Source: Planctomycetota bacterium
GTDB taxonomy: Bacteria > Planctomycetota > UBA1135 > UBA2386
DNA length: 64,000 nt
Assembly: GCA_016872675.1 (NCBI GenBank)
Contig: VGZG01000006.1
Location: 1 to 64,000 of the forward strand
Reading direction: 5' to 3'
Of the stretch, positions 1 through 8,056 are shown one piece after another. The notes beneath the pieces are model-generated. The model had not been told where the DNA came from. It made no database searches and saw only the letters and a program-made list of their open reading frames with translations. Positions within the stretch are counted from its first letter, which is position 1; the number at the start of each line of letters is the position of its first letter. Both the position numbers and the translations under genes were made by a program.

Positions 1-317
1 TCGACGCCGGCGCGCGGGTTGCCGGCGGGGTCGATGACGCGGCCGCGGACCATCACCGTCGCGACGGACGCGGCCGGCGACGGCGCCGCCTCGGTGCGCT
101 TGCCGTCGTCGCCGACCACCAAGGCCGCCGCCGGATCGACGACCGCGCCTTGCGACGTCACCAGCGGTGCTGGCGTCGACGTCGGCGTGGTCGCGGTGTT
201 GGCGCCCGGCTCGACCGGACCGCCGACGGGAACCGGCGCGGTCGTGCGCGCGAGCGCCAGCCAGATGGAACCGCCGACCATGGCGGCGAGGAGGAGGACG
301 AGGACCTTGGCGTTCAT
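1..317 (-). CDS. Secreted protein with carboxypeptidase-regulatory-like domain, N-terminal part only
   Basis: The ATG at 315-317 opens a minus-strand frame that runs off the left edge without a stop. The first residues, MNAKVLVLLLAAMVGGSIWL, form a signal peptide or membrane anchor. A Pro/Thr/Ala-rich linker of about 60 residues follows, and then RGRVIDPAGNPRAGV, the usual opening of a carboxypeptidase-regulatory-like (CarboxypepD_reg) beta-sandwich. In that family the domain is an Ig-like module of extracellular proteins. Only about 105 residues are visible, so any enzymatic domain lies outside the window. It is divergent from the aminopeptidase gene, with 129 bases between the starts. The coding call rests on the signal peptide, the linker composition and the domain opening. 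Confidence 0.72.
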   Translation of the reverse strand, partial: MNAKVLVLLLAAMVGGSIWLALARTTAPVPVGGPVEPGANTATTPTSTPAPLVTSQGAVVDPAAALVVGDDGKRTEAAPSPAASVATVMVRGRVIDPAGNPRAGV

Positions 318-446
318 CGCGGTGGGCAGAGGGCGCGCCACGACGCAACGCGGCGCGGCGGAACTCCGAGGTCGCGAGGGTACCCGCCCGGCTGCGCACC
401 TCCACCCATGCGTCGACGCCGACCGCGCCCTACGCTGCCCGGGCTC

Positions 447-1859
447 ATGCCGAACCACGTCCACTGCCAGCGCCGCCGCGCCGAGCTCCTTGCCGCCATC
501 GACACCCCCGTGCTGCTGATGGCGGGCGGATGGATCTCGCGCAACTACCCGGCCAACTGGAGCCCCTTCCGCGCCGACAGCACGTTCCTGTTCTTCTTCG
601 CGCACCCGGAGCCCAACGCTGCGGCGCTGTTCGACCCGAAGGACAAGTCGGTGACGCTGTTCCTCGACGAGCGCACGGCGACCGATGCGCTGTGGCACGG
701 CACCGTGCCCGGCTTCGCCGAGATCAGGAAGCTGACCGGCGTGACCGCGGTCGAAAAGCGCGCCGATCTCGCGGCGATCGCGCGCAAGAAGCTCGGCAAG
801 CGCGCCGCGCGCACCATCGCCGTGCCCGACCCGCGCGCGACCGCCGAGGCGCTGGCGATCACCGGCGAGCATCTAGACTTCTACGACACCACCAAGTGCG
901 GCGACCCGGCGCTGATCGCGGCCGTCGCACGCCTGCGCAACCACCGCAGCCCCGAGGAACTCGCCGAGATGCGACTCGCCGTCGCGGTCACGCGCGAGGC
1001 CCACGTCGGCGCGATGGCGAGAACGCGGCCCGGCGTGCGCGAACAGGAGCTGGTCGGCGTCGTCGAAGGCGCGTTCGCGCGGCATGGCTGCGTGCCGGCG
1101 TACAACAACATCCTGTCGGTGCGCGGCGAGGTGCTGCACAACCACGCCCACGGCAACGTCCTGCACGACACCGACCTCGTGCTGCTCGACGCCGGCGCCG
1201 AGCGCCCGAGCGGCTGGTGCGCCGACGTCACGCGCACGTGGCCGGCGAGCGGCGTGTTCGGGGTCGAAGCGCGCGAGGTCTACGACATCGTGCTCGCGGC
1301 CGAGAAGGCGGCCATCGACGCCGTGCGACCCGGAGTGCGCTACCGCGACCTGCACATGCTCGCCGCCCGCACGCTGGCCGATGGCCTCGTGCAGATGGGC
1401 CTGCTGCGCGGCAAGGTCGACGACCTCGTCGAGAAGGGCGCGCACGCGGTGTTCTACCCGCACGGCACCGGGCATCTGCTCGGCATCGACGTGCACGACA
1501 TGGAGGCCTTCGGCGACCAGGTCGGCTACGGCCCGGGCCGCGTGCGCAGCCAGCAGTTCGGCCTCGGCTACCTGCGCATGGACCTCGACCTGGAGCCGGG
1601 CATGTGCTTCACGATCGAGCCGGGCATCTACTTCGTGCCGGCGATTCTGCGCGACGCCGCCTTCCGCAAGCAGTGGAAGGGCATGGTCGACTTCGCGCGC
1701 GCCGAAATGTTCCTCGGCATGCACGGCGGCCGCGGCTTCGGCGGCGTCCGCATCGAGGACGACGTGCTATGCACTGAGACCGGCCACGAAGTGCTCAGCG
1801 CGTCGGTGCCGAAGGAGCGCGCGGCCGTCGAAGCGCTGGTCGGCAGCGCCGCGGGTTGA
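447..1859 (+). CDS. Xaa-Pro aminopeptidase, peptidase family M24 (PepP type)
   Basis: The protein is 470 residues with the two-part layout of PepP: an N-terminal creatinase-like domain (about 1-160) and a C-terminal pita-bread fold. PepP enzymes remove the first residue from peptides that have proline second, using two metal ions. The metal-binding segments are all visible: LLDAG (Asp248), CADVTRTWP (Asp260), HGTGHLLGIDVHD near residue 340, TIEPGIYF and GVRIEDDV. The open frame continues upstream to 150, but the ATG at 447 gives the family length, and everything before it is compositionally a shadow of the divergent gene. The stop overlaps the start of the EI24 gene, so the two are probably co-transcribed. 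Specificity for Xaa-Pro is taken from the family. Confidence 0.93.
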   Translation: MPNHVHCQRRRAELLAAIDTPVLLMAGGWISRNYPANWSPFRADSTFLFFFAHPEPNAAALFDPKDKSVTLFLDERTATDALWHGTVPGFAEIRKLTGVTAVEKRADLAAIARKKLGKRAARTIAVPDPRATAEALAITGEHLDFYDTTKCGDPALIAAVARLRNHRSPEELAEMRLAVAVTREAHVGAMARTRPGVREQELVGVVEGAFARHGCVPAYNNILSVRGEVLHNHAHGNVLHDTDLVLLDAGAERPSGWCADVTRTWPASGVFGVEAREVYDIVLAAEKAAIDAVRPGVRYRDLHMLAARTLADGLVQMGLLRGKVDDLVEKGAHAVFYPHGTGHLLGIDVHDMEAFGDQVGYGPGRVRSQQFGLGYLRMDLDLEPGMCFTIEPGIYFVPAILRDAAFRKQWKGMVDFARAEMFLGMHGGRGFGGVRIEDDVLCTETGHEVLSASVPKERAAVEALVGSAAG

Positions 1860-2530
1860 GCGTGCTCGGCTCGCTGTTTAGAGCCTTCGGCGACCTGCTG
1901 GCGTCGCGCGTCGCCGGGATCGTCGGCGCGTGCGTCGCGCTCGGCGTCGCCTGCTTCGCCGGCGTCTGGTGGGGCCTCGACGCGATGCTCGTCGGCTGGT
2001 TCGGCTACAGCGCCGAGACCGCGCCGTGGTGGCTCGCGTGGCTCGGCGGCTCGGCCGTCGTGCTGTTGGCGTGGTTCACCTTCCCGATGGTCGCGGGCGC
2101 GTTCGTCGGGCTGTTCCTCGAACGCATCGCGCGCGTCGTCGAAGCGCGCCACTACCCCGGGCTGCCGCCGGCGAAGGGCCTGCCGTTCGGCGCGGCGCTG
2201 CGAGCCGGCGTGCGTTTCCTGCTGCTGGTCGTCGCGATCAACGTCGCGCTGCTGGTCTTCGGCCTGCTGCCGGCGCTGTATCCGTTCGCGTGGTTGCTCG
2301 GCAACGGCTGGCTGCTCGGCCGCGAGCACTTCGAACTCGTCGCGCTGCGCCGACTCGACGCCGCCGCGGCGCGCGCGCTGCGGCGGCGGCACCGCGTTGC
2401 GCTGCTGTTCGGCGGCTGCGCGCTGGCTGGCCTGTCGCTCGTGCCGCTGCTCAACTTCGTCGCGCCCGTGCTCGGCGTCGCGTTCTTCGTGCATCGTGCG
2501 GCGGCGTGGTCGACGCCGGCGCGCGGCTAG
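1856..2530 (+). CDS. EI24-domain integral membrane protein (CysZ-like)
   Basis: 224 residues with four or more strongly hydrophobic segments: near 18-45, 58-85, 118-150 (including the turn FGLLPALYPFAWLLGNGWLLG) and 180-205. The segments GWLLGREHFELVALRRL, RRRHRVALLFGG and LNFVAPVLGVAFFVH match the EI24 family, which includes the sulfate permease CysZ. Members of unknown function are common in bacteria, and nothing nearby suggests sulfate uptake, so I do not assign a substrate. The frame opens with TTG at 1856, overlapping the aminopeptidase stop. A GTG two codons later (1862) is an equally good start. The short overlap suggests translational coupling. Confidence 0.8.
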   Translation: MSVLGSLFRAFGDLLASRVAGIVGACVALGVACFAGVWWGLDAMLVGWFGYSAETAPWWLAWLGGSAVVLLAWFTFPMVAGAFVGLFLERIARVVEARHYPGLPPAKGLPFGAALRAGVRFLLLVVAINVALLVFGLLPALYPFAWLLGNGWLLGREHFELVALRRLDAAAARALRRRHRVALLFGGCALAGLSLVPLLNFVAPVLGVAFFVHRAAAWSTPARG

Positions 2531-2697
2531 CGGCGCGACGGCGCGCTTGGATTCGTTGGACAGGTCGGTGATGTGCAGGATCCAGGTCTTGGTTGCACCT
2601 CGGCGGAGCCCGATCGCCGCCGAGGGACCCACCCCGCCACGGGCCGTTTGGCCACCCCGCGTCGGACGCACTGCGACGCGGGCTGTACCGTGCGGCG

Positions 2698-3558
2698 ATG
2701 TCCGCGCCACCCGTCCTGCCGCCCGCGCCGCGCGATGTGCCGTGGCTGCTTCGCCTCGCCCTGCAGACGCGCGGCGGGCTGGCGCTCGCCGGCTGGCTCG
2801 TCCTCGGCTTCGGTGGCGCGATGGCGCTGGTCTTCGGCAGTTTCGCCGAGCCGTGGAGCGATCCGTTCGGCGACGGGGCGCAGGCGAACGCGCGCGTTGT
2901 CGCGACCGAGGCCACGAGCGTGCGCGTCAACTCGCAGCGCGTGCACGCTGTGCGCTTCGAGTGGCAGTCCGACGGCGCGCCGCAGCACGGGACGTCGTAC
3001 CTCGAGGGCCAGCCGCCAGTCATCGGCGCAACGCTCGTCGTGCGCTGGCTGCCGGGCCCGCCGCCGCGCGCATGCGCCATCGGCATGCGCGCAGCGCCGC
3101 TGCCGCGCTGGGCGCGGCTGACGCTCGCGATCCCGCTTGTCGGCCTGGGCCTGCTCGTCGCCGCGAAGATCCGCGGCCTGCGCCATGTGCGCTTGCTGCG
3201 CGATGGCCTGCCGGCGCGTGGCGTCTGCACGGCGAAGCGCGCGACGGCCGGCAAGGTCAACGGCCGCCGGGTCCAGGCGCTGACGTTCCGCTTCATCGAC
3301 GCGCGCGGCCGCGAACACACGACGGAGGTGCGCACGCACCGCGTCGATCCGCTGCTCGACGAAGCCGAGGAGCTGCTGCTCTACGACCCCGTCGACGGAC
3401 GCGCCGTGCTGTGGGACGCCCTGCCGCTGCGACCGCTGCCTGACGGCGGCACGGGCTTCGCAGCGCCGACGACGGCAGAGTTCGCGGCCGGGCTGGTGGC
3501 GCCGACAATCGCCGCCGTGGCGTTGGCGATTGGTCAGGCGATCGCCGACGCCGGCTGA
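2698..3558 (+). CDS. DUF3592-like membrane protein
   Basis: About 286 residues. The start chosen is the ATG in the codons for MSAPPVLPP. The frame extends further upstream, but that part is Arg/Pro-rich shadow sequence. One membrane segment lies near 27-47 (ALAGWLVLGFGGAMALVFG) and a second near 140-160. Between them is a short beta-rich stretch beginning ANARVVATEATSVRVNSQRV, repeated in form after the second helix as RGVCTAKRATAGKVNGRRV. This pattern, in which each membrane segment is followed by a small strand-rich module, is typical of DUF3592 proteins, whose function is unknown. The last 30 residues are again hydrophobic. The stop lies 3 bases from the convergent dehydratase gene. Confidence 0.68.
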   Translation: MSAPPVLPPAPRDVPWLLRLALQTRGGLALAGWLVLGFGGAMALVFGSFAEPWSDPFGDGAQANARVVATEATSVRVNSQRVHAVRFEWQSDGAPQHGTSYLEGQPPVIGATLVVRWLPGPPPRACAIGMRAAPLPRWARLTLAIPLVGLGLLVAAKIRGLRHVRLLRDGLPARGVCTAKRATAGKVNGRRVQALTFRFIDARGREHTTEVRTHRVDPLLDEAEELLLYDPVDGRAVLWDALPLRPLPDGGTGFAAPTTAEFAAGLVAPTIAAVALAIGQAIADAG

Positions 3559-3561
3559 ACG

Positions 3562-4497
3562 TCAGCGCGGCAGCCAGGCAAAGTCGGTGTTGCCGCCGCT
3601 GAGCACCATGCCGATGCGCTTGCCGCGCACGTCGTCGCCGAGCGCGCGGATCGCAGCGAGGACCGACGCCGAGCCTGGCTCGACGACGAGCTTCATGCGC
3701 TCCAAGAACCAGCGCGCGCCGTCGGCCATCGCGTCCTCGCCGACGGTGACGATGCAGACGCGGTGCTGCTGCAGCAGCGCGAAGTTGGGTTCGCCGAGCG
3801 CGGTCAGCAGGCAGTCGGCCCAGGTCTTCGGGTTCTCGACGCGCGGTTGGCGCACGCCGGTCGCCAGCGAACGCGCGGCGTCGTCGACGGCCTTGGGCTC
3901 GGCGCCGAGCATCCAGGCGTCGGGCCGCAGCGCGCGCACGACGACCGCCGTGCCGGCGCACAGGCCGCCGCCGCCGACCGGCACGATGACGACGTCGAGG
4001 TCGGGCACGTCCGCGAGCAGCTCGAGCGCGGCGGTGCCCTGGCCGGCGATCACGTGCGGGTGCTCGAACGGGTGCACCATCGTCATGCCGCGCTCCTGCG
4101 CGAGCCGCGCGCTCGTCGCGTCGCGCTCGGCGGCCTTGCACAGCACCACCTCGGCGCCGTAGCCGCGCACGGCGGCGATCTTCACCTTCGGCGCGCTGTC
4201 CGGCATCACCACCACGCAGGCGACGCCGCGGGCGCGCGCCGCCCACGCCAGCGCCGCGCCGTGGTTGCCGCTGCTGTGCGTGATCACACCGCGGCGCGCC
4301 GCCGCCTCGTCCATCGCCATCACCGCGTTGCAGGCGCCGCGCGCCTTGAAGGCGCCGACCTTCTGCAGGTTTTCCGGCTTGAGGAACACGCGCGCGCCGA
4401 GTTCGGCGTCGAGGGTGGCGCTGGTCAGCGTCGGCGTGCGGTGCACGTGACCGGCGATGCGCGCGGCGGCGGCACGGACGTCGTCGAGGGTCGTCAC
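3562..4497 (-). CDS. PLP-dependent threonine/serine dehydratase or serine racemase family enzyme
   Basis: 311 residues, fold-type II PLP enzyme. Visible motifs are VGAFKARGA around the Schiff-base lysine, SSGNHG for the substrate carboxylate, VPVGGGGLCAG for the PLP phosphate, and VLSGGNTDF near the end. The family deaminates threonine or serine to 2-oxo acids, or racemises serine. The length and the absence of a C-terminal ACT regulatory domain fit the catabolic dehydratase/serine racemase group rather than biosynthetic IlvA. The start is a GTG at 4497. The open frame continues 48 codons upstream, but that portion overlaps the terminator hairpin and the end of the next gene and is not homologous to the family. 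It is convergent with the DUF3592-like gene. Confidence 0.9.
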   Translation of the reverse strand: MTTLDDVRAAAARIAGHVHRTPTLTSATLDAELGARVFLKPENLQKVGAFKARGACNAVMAMDEAAARRGVITHSSGNHGAALAWAARARGVACVVVMPDSAPKVKIAAVRGYGAEVVLCKAAERDATSARLAQERGMTMVHPFEHPHVIAGQGTAALELLADVPDLDVVIVPVGGGGLCAGTAVVVRALRPDAWMLGAEPKAVDDAARSLATGVRQPRVENPKTWADCLLTALGEPNFALLQQHRVCIVTVGEDAMADGARWFLERMKLVVEPGSASVLAAIRALGDDVRGKRIGMVLSGGNTDFAWLPR

Positions 4498-4530
4498 GGC
4501 GCCGACGATAGCAATGCGGCCCGGAAACGG

Positions 4531-4555
4531 CGCGGGGGCCGCTCGGGCCCCCGCG
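4531..4555 (-). terminator. Hairpin terminator after the glycosidase gene
   Basis: A perfect 10-bp stem (4531-4540 with 4546-4555) with a 5-base loop lies 24 bases beyond the minus-strand stop at 4580. The stem is all G/C. No long T run follows, which is common in very GC-rich genomes. It also lies just upstream of the dehydratase start, so it separates the two transcription units. Confidence 0.6.
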
Positions 4556-4579
4556 TCTTCCGGTCGATCCGGCAACCGA

Positions 4580-6709
4580 TCAGTGCGGCTGCACGCGCAG
4601 GCGACCGTTCTTGCGGTCGACGTCGAACAGCTTGTTGCCAAGCGGCATGCCCGTCAGCTTGAAGTCGATCGCCTCGCCGATCGGGTCGTCCTGCACCTCG
4701 CCGTAACGGATAGCGAAGCCGCAGGCGATGCGGAAGATGTTGTCGAGCACGAACGCGTTGAGGTGCAGGTTGACGCCGCGATAGCGCGAGCCGATGCCCG
4801 TCTCCGGGCTGTAGTGCTCAAAGCTGCTCGCCGTCTCGACGCCTTCGCACGCGCCGCTGAGCATCGACACGGTCTTCTTCAGCAGTTCGTTGGCGAGCTT
4901 CTGCGCGCGCTTGTTGCCGCGCTCGGCCCAGTAGGTCAGGCCCTCAAGGATGTGCGTGTTGATGACCGGCCAGACGCGGCCGTTCCACGGGCAGTTCTTG
5001 CGCGTGCCCTTCCAGCGGCCTGCCCCGTCGAAGGTCGAGTCACTGACCGAGATGCTCGGGACCGGGTACTTGGTCCAGAACTCCTCGCGGCTCGACAGCG
5101 TGTCGAGCATGCGGTCAACCTGCTTCTGGTTGGGGATGTCCGTCGCCAGCGGGTAGAAGCCGACAGCCGCCTTGACGTTGGTCTTGCGGCGGTTGTCGGG
5201 GTCGAGGTCCATGAAGAGCCCCGCCTTCTCGTCCCACATCTTCTTGCGGATCGTGTCCAGGGTGACCTCGGCCTCCGCCTGGAAGCGGTTGGCCATCGCC
5301 TTCTCCTGGATCTCCTCGGCGACCTTGTAGAGCCACTTCACCATCCGGTAGCGGAACACCGACGCGTCGATGCCCTTGAGCCGGAACTGCTCGGTGAACT
5401 CGATGGCGCGGTCGGCCTTGTCGTCGATCACCGTGTAGCGGCGCGAAAACTCCTGGCCGGCCTCGAAGTGGTTGACGATGTCCGTCAGGCCGCTGCCCTC
5501 GGGGTCGCGGTTGTTGGCGAGCCACTTCACGTAGCGCTGCATCGACATCAGCACCGCCTTCTTCGTCGCCTTGTCCGGGTGGATGGCGTCGAGGGACTCG
5601 AAGCCGCCGCCCCAGTCGGCGTGGAAGAAGTCGTTCGGGTCCGTGCCGGTCATGAAGACGCGGCCCGGGACCTGGCCGTTGTGGTGGATGTTGTCGAAGA
5701 ACGTCTTCAGGCAGCCGCGCGCGAGCGTCGGGTCCTGCAGCCAGCGCGCCTCGCGCATCATCGCCGGCGTGCTGAACGCCGACGGCTGGTGGAACTGGCC
5801 GTTGCCCTCGCAGACCGCGGCCGAGCCGAACAAGCCGGCGCCGTGCGGTTGGCGCAAGTAGTACAGCAGCTCGAAGCGATGCTTGACGACGCGCTCGAGC
5901 TCCTTGTTGTCGCAGTGGAGCTTCGGGACCTTGTCCCAGAACGACGCCCAGCCAACCTCGTCCTTGCCGTCGGGTCGACGGGCGCGGAAGTTGATGCCCT
6001 TGCCCTTGAAGATGATGTTGGCTTCGAAGCGGTGGTTCGCCTTGCCGCCGACCTTCAGCGCGACCGGGCGAAACAGGCCGGCGTAGACGCGCGAGCCGGC
6101 GATGATCGGGCTCGGCTTCTCCATCGGGCGCTTGGCGCGCGGCGTCGGCAGCAGCTCGTACTCGAACCAGGGCGTCTCCTCGAAGTCCGGCCGATCGCTG
6201 CCGCCCTCGGCGAAGAACGCCTGCAGACAGCGCGCGCCCTTGCTGTCGGGGCTGTTGTAGTGGATGTCGGCGGGCACCTCGGACTTGTTGCCGTCTTTGA
6301 GCAGGCGGCGGATGCGGAAGCTGTCGCCCTCGAGCGACACCGGCTCGCCGTCCGGATCGGTCGTCGTCCACTGCACGACGGTGATCTCGCGATCGAGCTT
6401 GCCGCCGTTGACCAACTCGAGCTCGCTGACGAAGCGGTCGTCCTGCGCGACGAAGCGCTTCTCGACGACCTTCAGGCCGCCCGGTTCGTCGAACGTCGCG
6501 GTGGCGCGACCGCCTTCGACGGTGAGACCGCGGAACTGCATCGCCAGCGGCTTGCCCCTCTCCAGGAACGACAGGAAGTAGACGGACGGCACCGTGGCGT
6601 TGCTGATGCAGGCCTCGTCCGCGAAGCCGGGGTGCTCGGCGAAGCGGGGGAAGCGGGGCGCATAGAGGCAATAGCCACCGGCCAGCGCGTACTTTTTCTT
6701 CTGAATCAT
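4580..6709 (-). CDS. MGH1-like / GH63-like glycoside hydrolase
   Basis: 709 residues with no signal peptide (it starts MIQKKKYALAGGY), so probably cytoplasmic. The first 270 residues are strand-rich (for example DREITVVQWTTTDPDGEPVS). The remainder has the helical signature of an (alpha/alpha)6 barrel, with segments such as RFELLYYLRQPHGAGLFGS, WLQDPTLARGCLKTFF, KNCPWNGRVWPVINTHILEG and FEHYSPETGIGSRYRG. The last two match the C-terminal catalytic half of GH63 / mannosylglycerate-hydrolase-like and glycogen-debranching-like families. A role in cleaving an intracellular alpha-linked oligosaccharide is inferred; the substrate cannot be told. It has its own terminator and a long structured 5' region. 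Confidence 0.78.
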   Translation of the reverse strand: MIQKKKYALAGGYCLYAPRFPRFAEHPGFADEACISNATVPSVYFLSFLERGKPLAMQFRGLTVEGGRATATFDEPGGLKVVEKRFVAQDDRFVSELELVNGGKLDREITVVQWTTTDPDGEPVSLEGDSFRIRRLLKDGNKSEVPADIHYNSPDSKGARCLQAFFAEGGSDRPDFEETPWFEYELLPTPRAKRPMEKPSPIIAGSRVYAGLFRPVALKVGGKANHRFEANIIFKGKGINFRARRPDGKDEVGWASFWDKVPKLHCDNKELERVVKHRFELLYYLRQPHGAGLFGSAAVCEGNGQFHQPSAFSTPAMMREARWLQDPTLARGCLKTFFDNIHHNGQVPGRVFMTGTDPNDFFHADWGGGFESLDAIHPDKATKKAVLMSMQRYVKWLANNRDPEGSGLTDIVNHFEAGQEFSRRYTVIDDKADRAIEFTEQFRLKGIDASVFRYRMVKWLYKVAEEIQEKAMANRFQAEAEVTLDTIRKKMWDEKAGLFMDLDPDNRRKTNVKAAVGFYPLATDIPNQKQVDRMLDTLSSREEFWTKYPVPSISVSDSTFDGAGRWKGTRKNCPWNGRVWPVINTHILEGLTYWAERGNKRAQKLANELLKKTVSMLSGACEGVETASSFEHYSPETGIGSRYRGVNLHLNAFVLDNIFRIACGFAIRYGEVQDDPIGEAIDFKLTGMPLGNKLFDVDRKNGRLRVQPH

Positions 6710-7128
6710 TCCGGGGTCCCGGTGCGGGGGAGGTCATCCCCCTGGGGCTGCAGATGTCCGTTGCGCTCGACGGCATCCCCGGTCGCTGCAGCTGGCATTC
6801 ACTAAGTTGCTTGTTCTTAGGATGTTGCGCTTATGCTAGCCGTCGCGATCGGGCTCCGCTCATACGGTGACTCCGTACGAATCACGAGCTTCCGGGGCCA
6901 TAATCACGACGGGTGGGGTGCAGTCAAGGTCTTTCCCTCGCACCGCCCACCCCTTTGGGCAGGCGCCAAGGAGTCTGCGCCGCGGGACGCGCGCCGATCC
7001 GGCGCCTAGATGCGCGGGTAGGGCGAAGCCGACGACCGCCGGCGGATCGGTGGAGCCACCGAAGATCGGCGGCGAGCCCCGGACACGAAGATCCCCAACG
7101 AGGGAGTGGCCTGCCGCGGCGCAGACTC
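6710..7128. other. Non-coding 419-bp region rich in dyad symmetries
   Basis: There is no convincing gene between the glycosidase start and the pseudouridine synthase stop. The region holds the 162-bp inverted-repeat element (separate entry). It also holds a hairpin TCGGTGG..CCACCGA near 7046-7063, a stem between GGGTGGGGTGC near 6911 and GCACC..CCACCC near 6945, a small dyad TACGG..CCGTA near 6863-6879, and an AT-richer stretch around 6795-6840 that could carry the glycosidase promoter on the minus strand. It may be a leader RNA or small RNA, but I recognise no known RNA family. Confidence 0.5.
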
Positions 7129-7130
7129 CT
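6969..7130. repeat. 162-bp element with perfect 17-bp terminal inverted repeats
   Basis: AGGAGTCTGCGCCGCGG at 6969-6985 is the exact reverse complement of 7114-7130. The right arm overlaps the stop codon of the pseudouridine synthase gene by two bases. The 128-base interior contains further hairpins, so the whole could fold as one multibranched RNA. The size and perfect ends also resemble a miniature inverted-repeat element, but I see no target-site duplication at the flanks and no second copy in the window. Confidence 0.55.
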
Positions 7131-7947
7131 AGCTGGCCGCCGGACCAGGGTCGTTCACCGGCGTCCGGGGCGCCTGCCGCAACCGCTCGAGCGCCGCGGC
7201 GAGCGCTGGTGGCAGCGGGTCGACGAGTTCGAGCGGCGCGCCGGTGCGTGGGTGGCGCAGCACGACGCGCTGCAGGTGCAGGAACAGCCGATCGAGGCCG
7301 AAGCGCTCGCGGAACAGCGCGTTGATGCGGCCCTTGCCGTGCGTCGTGTCGCCGAGCACGTGGCGGCCGCAGTGGTTGGCGTGCCGCCGGATCTGGTGGT
7401 AGCGGCCGCTGTGCAGCAGGCACTGCACCAGCGCGCAACGGTCGAACTCCTCCACCACCGCGAAGTCGGTGCGACACGCGCGCGCCACGTCCTTGTCGTC
7501 GTGCAGCGGCCGGTCGCACGTCCACTGCGCGCCGAGCGCGGCGTCGTGGCCCGGATAGCGCATCAGCGCGACGTACTCCTTGCGCGCGTCCGGCGCTGCG
7601 AGCGCTTCCTGCAGCGCGGCGGCCGCACGGCGCGAGAAGCCGAACAGCAGGATGCCCGACGTCGCCCGGTCGAGGCGATGGAACGGATAGAGGTGCTTCT
7701 GCAGCTGGTCGCGCACCGTCTGCAGCGCGGCTGGCGCCGTCGGATGGTGCTCGTCGCGGTGCACGAGCAGGCCGCTCGGCTTGCTGACGGCGACGAAGTC
7801 CTCGTCGAGGAAGAGCACCGGCAGCGGCGGGTGCGTCTCGCCAATCAGCGCAGGGGCGGTGGCGCCATCGCCGATCGACGGCGCGGCGCGCGGCGCGTGG
7901 TTGGTGTCCGGATCTTCCGGCACGGGCGCTGGCAGCAGGTCCGACAT
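7129..7947 (-). CDS. RluA-family pseudouridine synthase, TruC-like
   Basis: 272 residues from the ATG at 7947. The catalytic motif HRLDRATSGILLF places the nucleophile at Asp93. Other family blocks are LDEDFVAVSKPSGLLVHRDE, the GRYHQIRRHANHCGRHVLGD segment and DRLFLHLQRVVLRHP. The spacing VRDQLQKHLYPFHRLDR is closest to TruC, which makes pseudouridine 65 in some tRNAs. Other RluA members that modify 23S rRNA are possible, so the exact target is uncertain. The N-terminal 40 residues are a Pro/Ala-rich extension without family similarity. It is divergent from the ligase gene with 109 bases between the starts. Confidence 0.88.
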   Translation of the reverse strand: MSDLLPAPVPEDPDTNHAPRAAPSIGDGATAPALIGETHPPLPVLFLDEDFVAVSKPSGLLVHRDEHHPTAPAALQTVRDQLQKHLYPFHRLDRATSGILLFGFSRRAAAALQEALAAPDARKEYVALMRYPGHDAALGAQWTCDRPLHDDKDVARACRTDFAVVEEFDRCALVQCLLHSGRYHQIRRHANHCGRHVLGDTTHGKGRINALFRERFGLDRLFLHLQRVVLRHPRTGAPLELVDPLPPALAAALERLRQAPRTPVNDPGPAAS

Positions 7948-8056
7948 CGGGGCAACGATTGGAGCCGCGCCGGCAATGGCGCACAACCACCGCGCGACGC
8001 CGCCGCGCACGACGGCAACCGGCGACAACGACGCCGGCGCGCGCTACACCGTCGCC

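Noticed and set aside
4457-6805. 782-residue open frame on the plus strand opposite the glycosidase
   Set aside because: Composition (RxxH, DRVV, ARA repeats) and lack of any domain mark it as the antisense of a real gene with recognisable family motifs.
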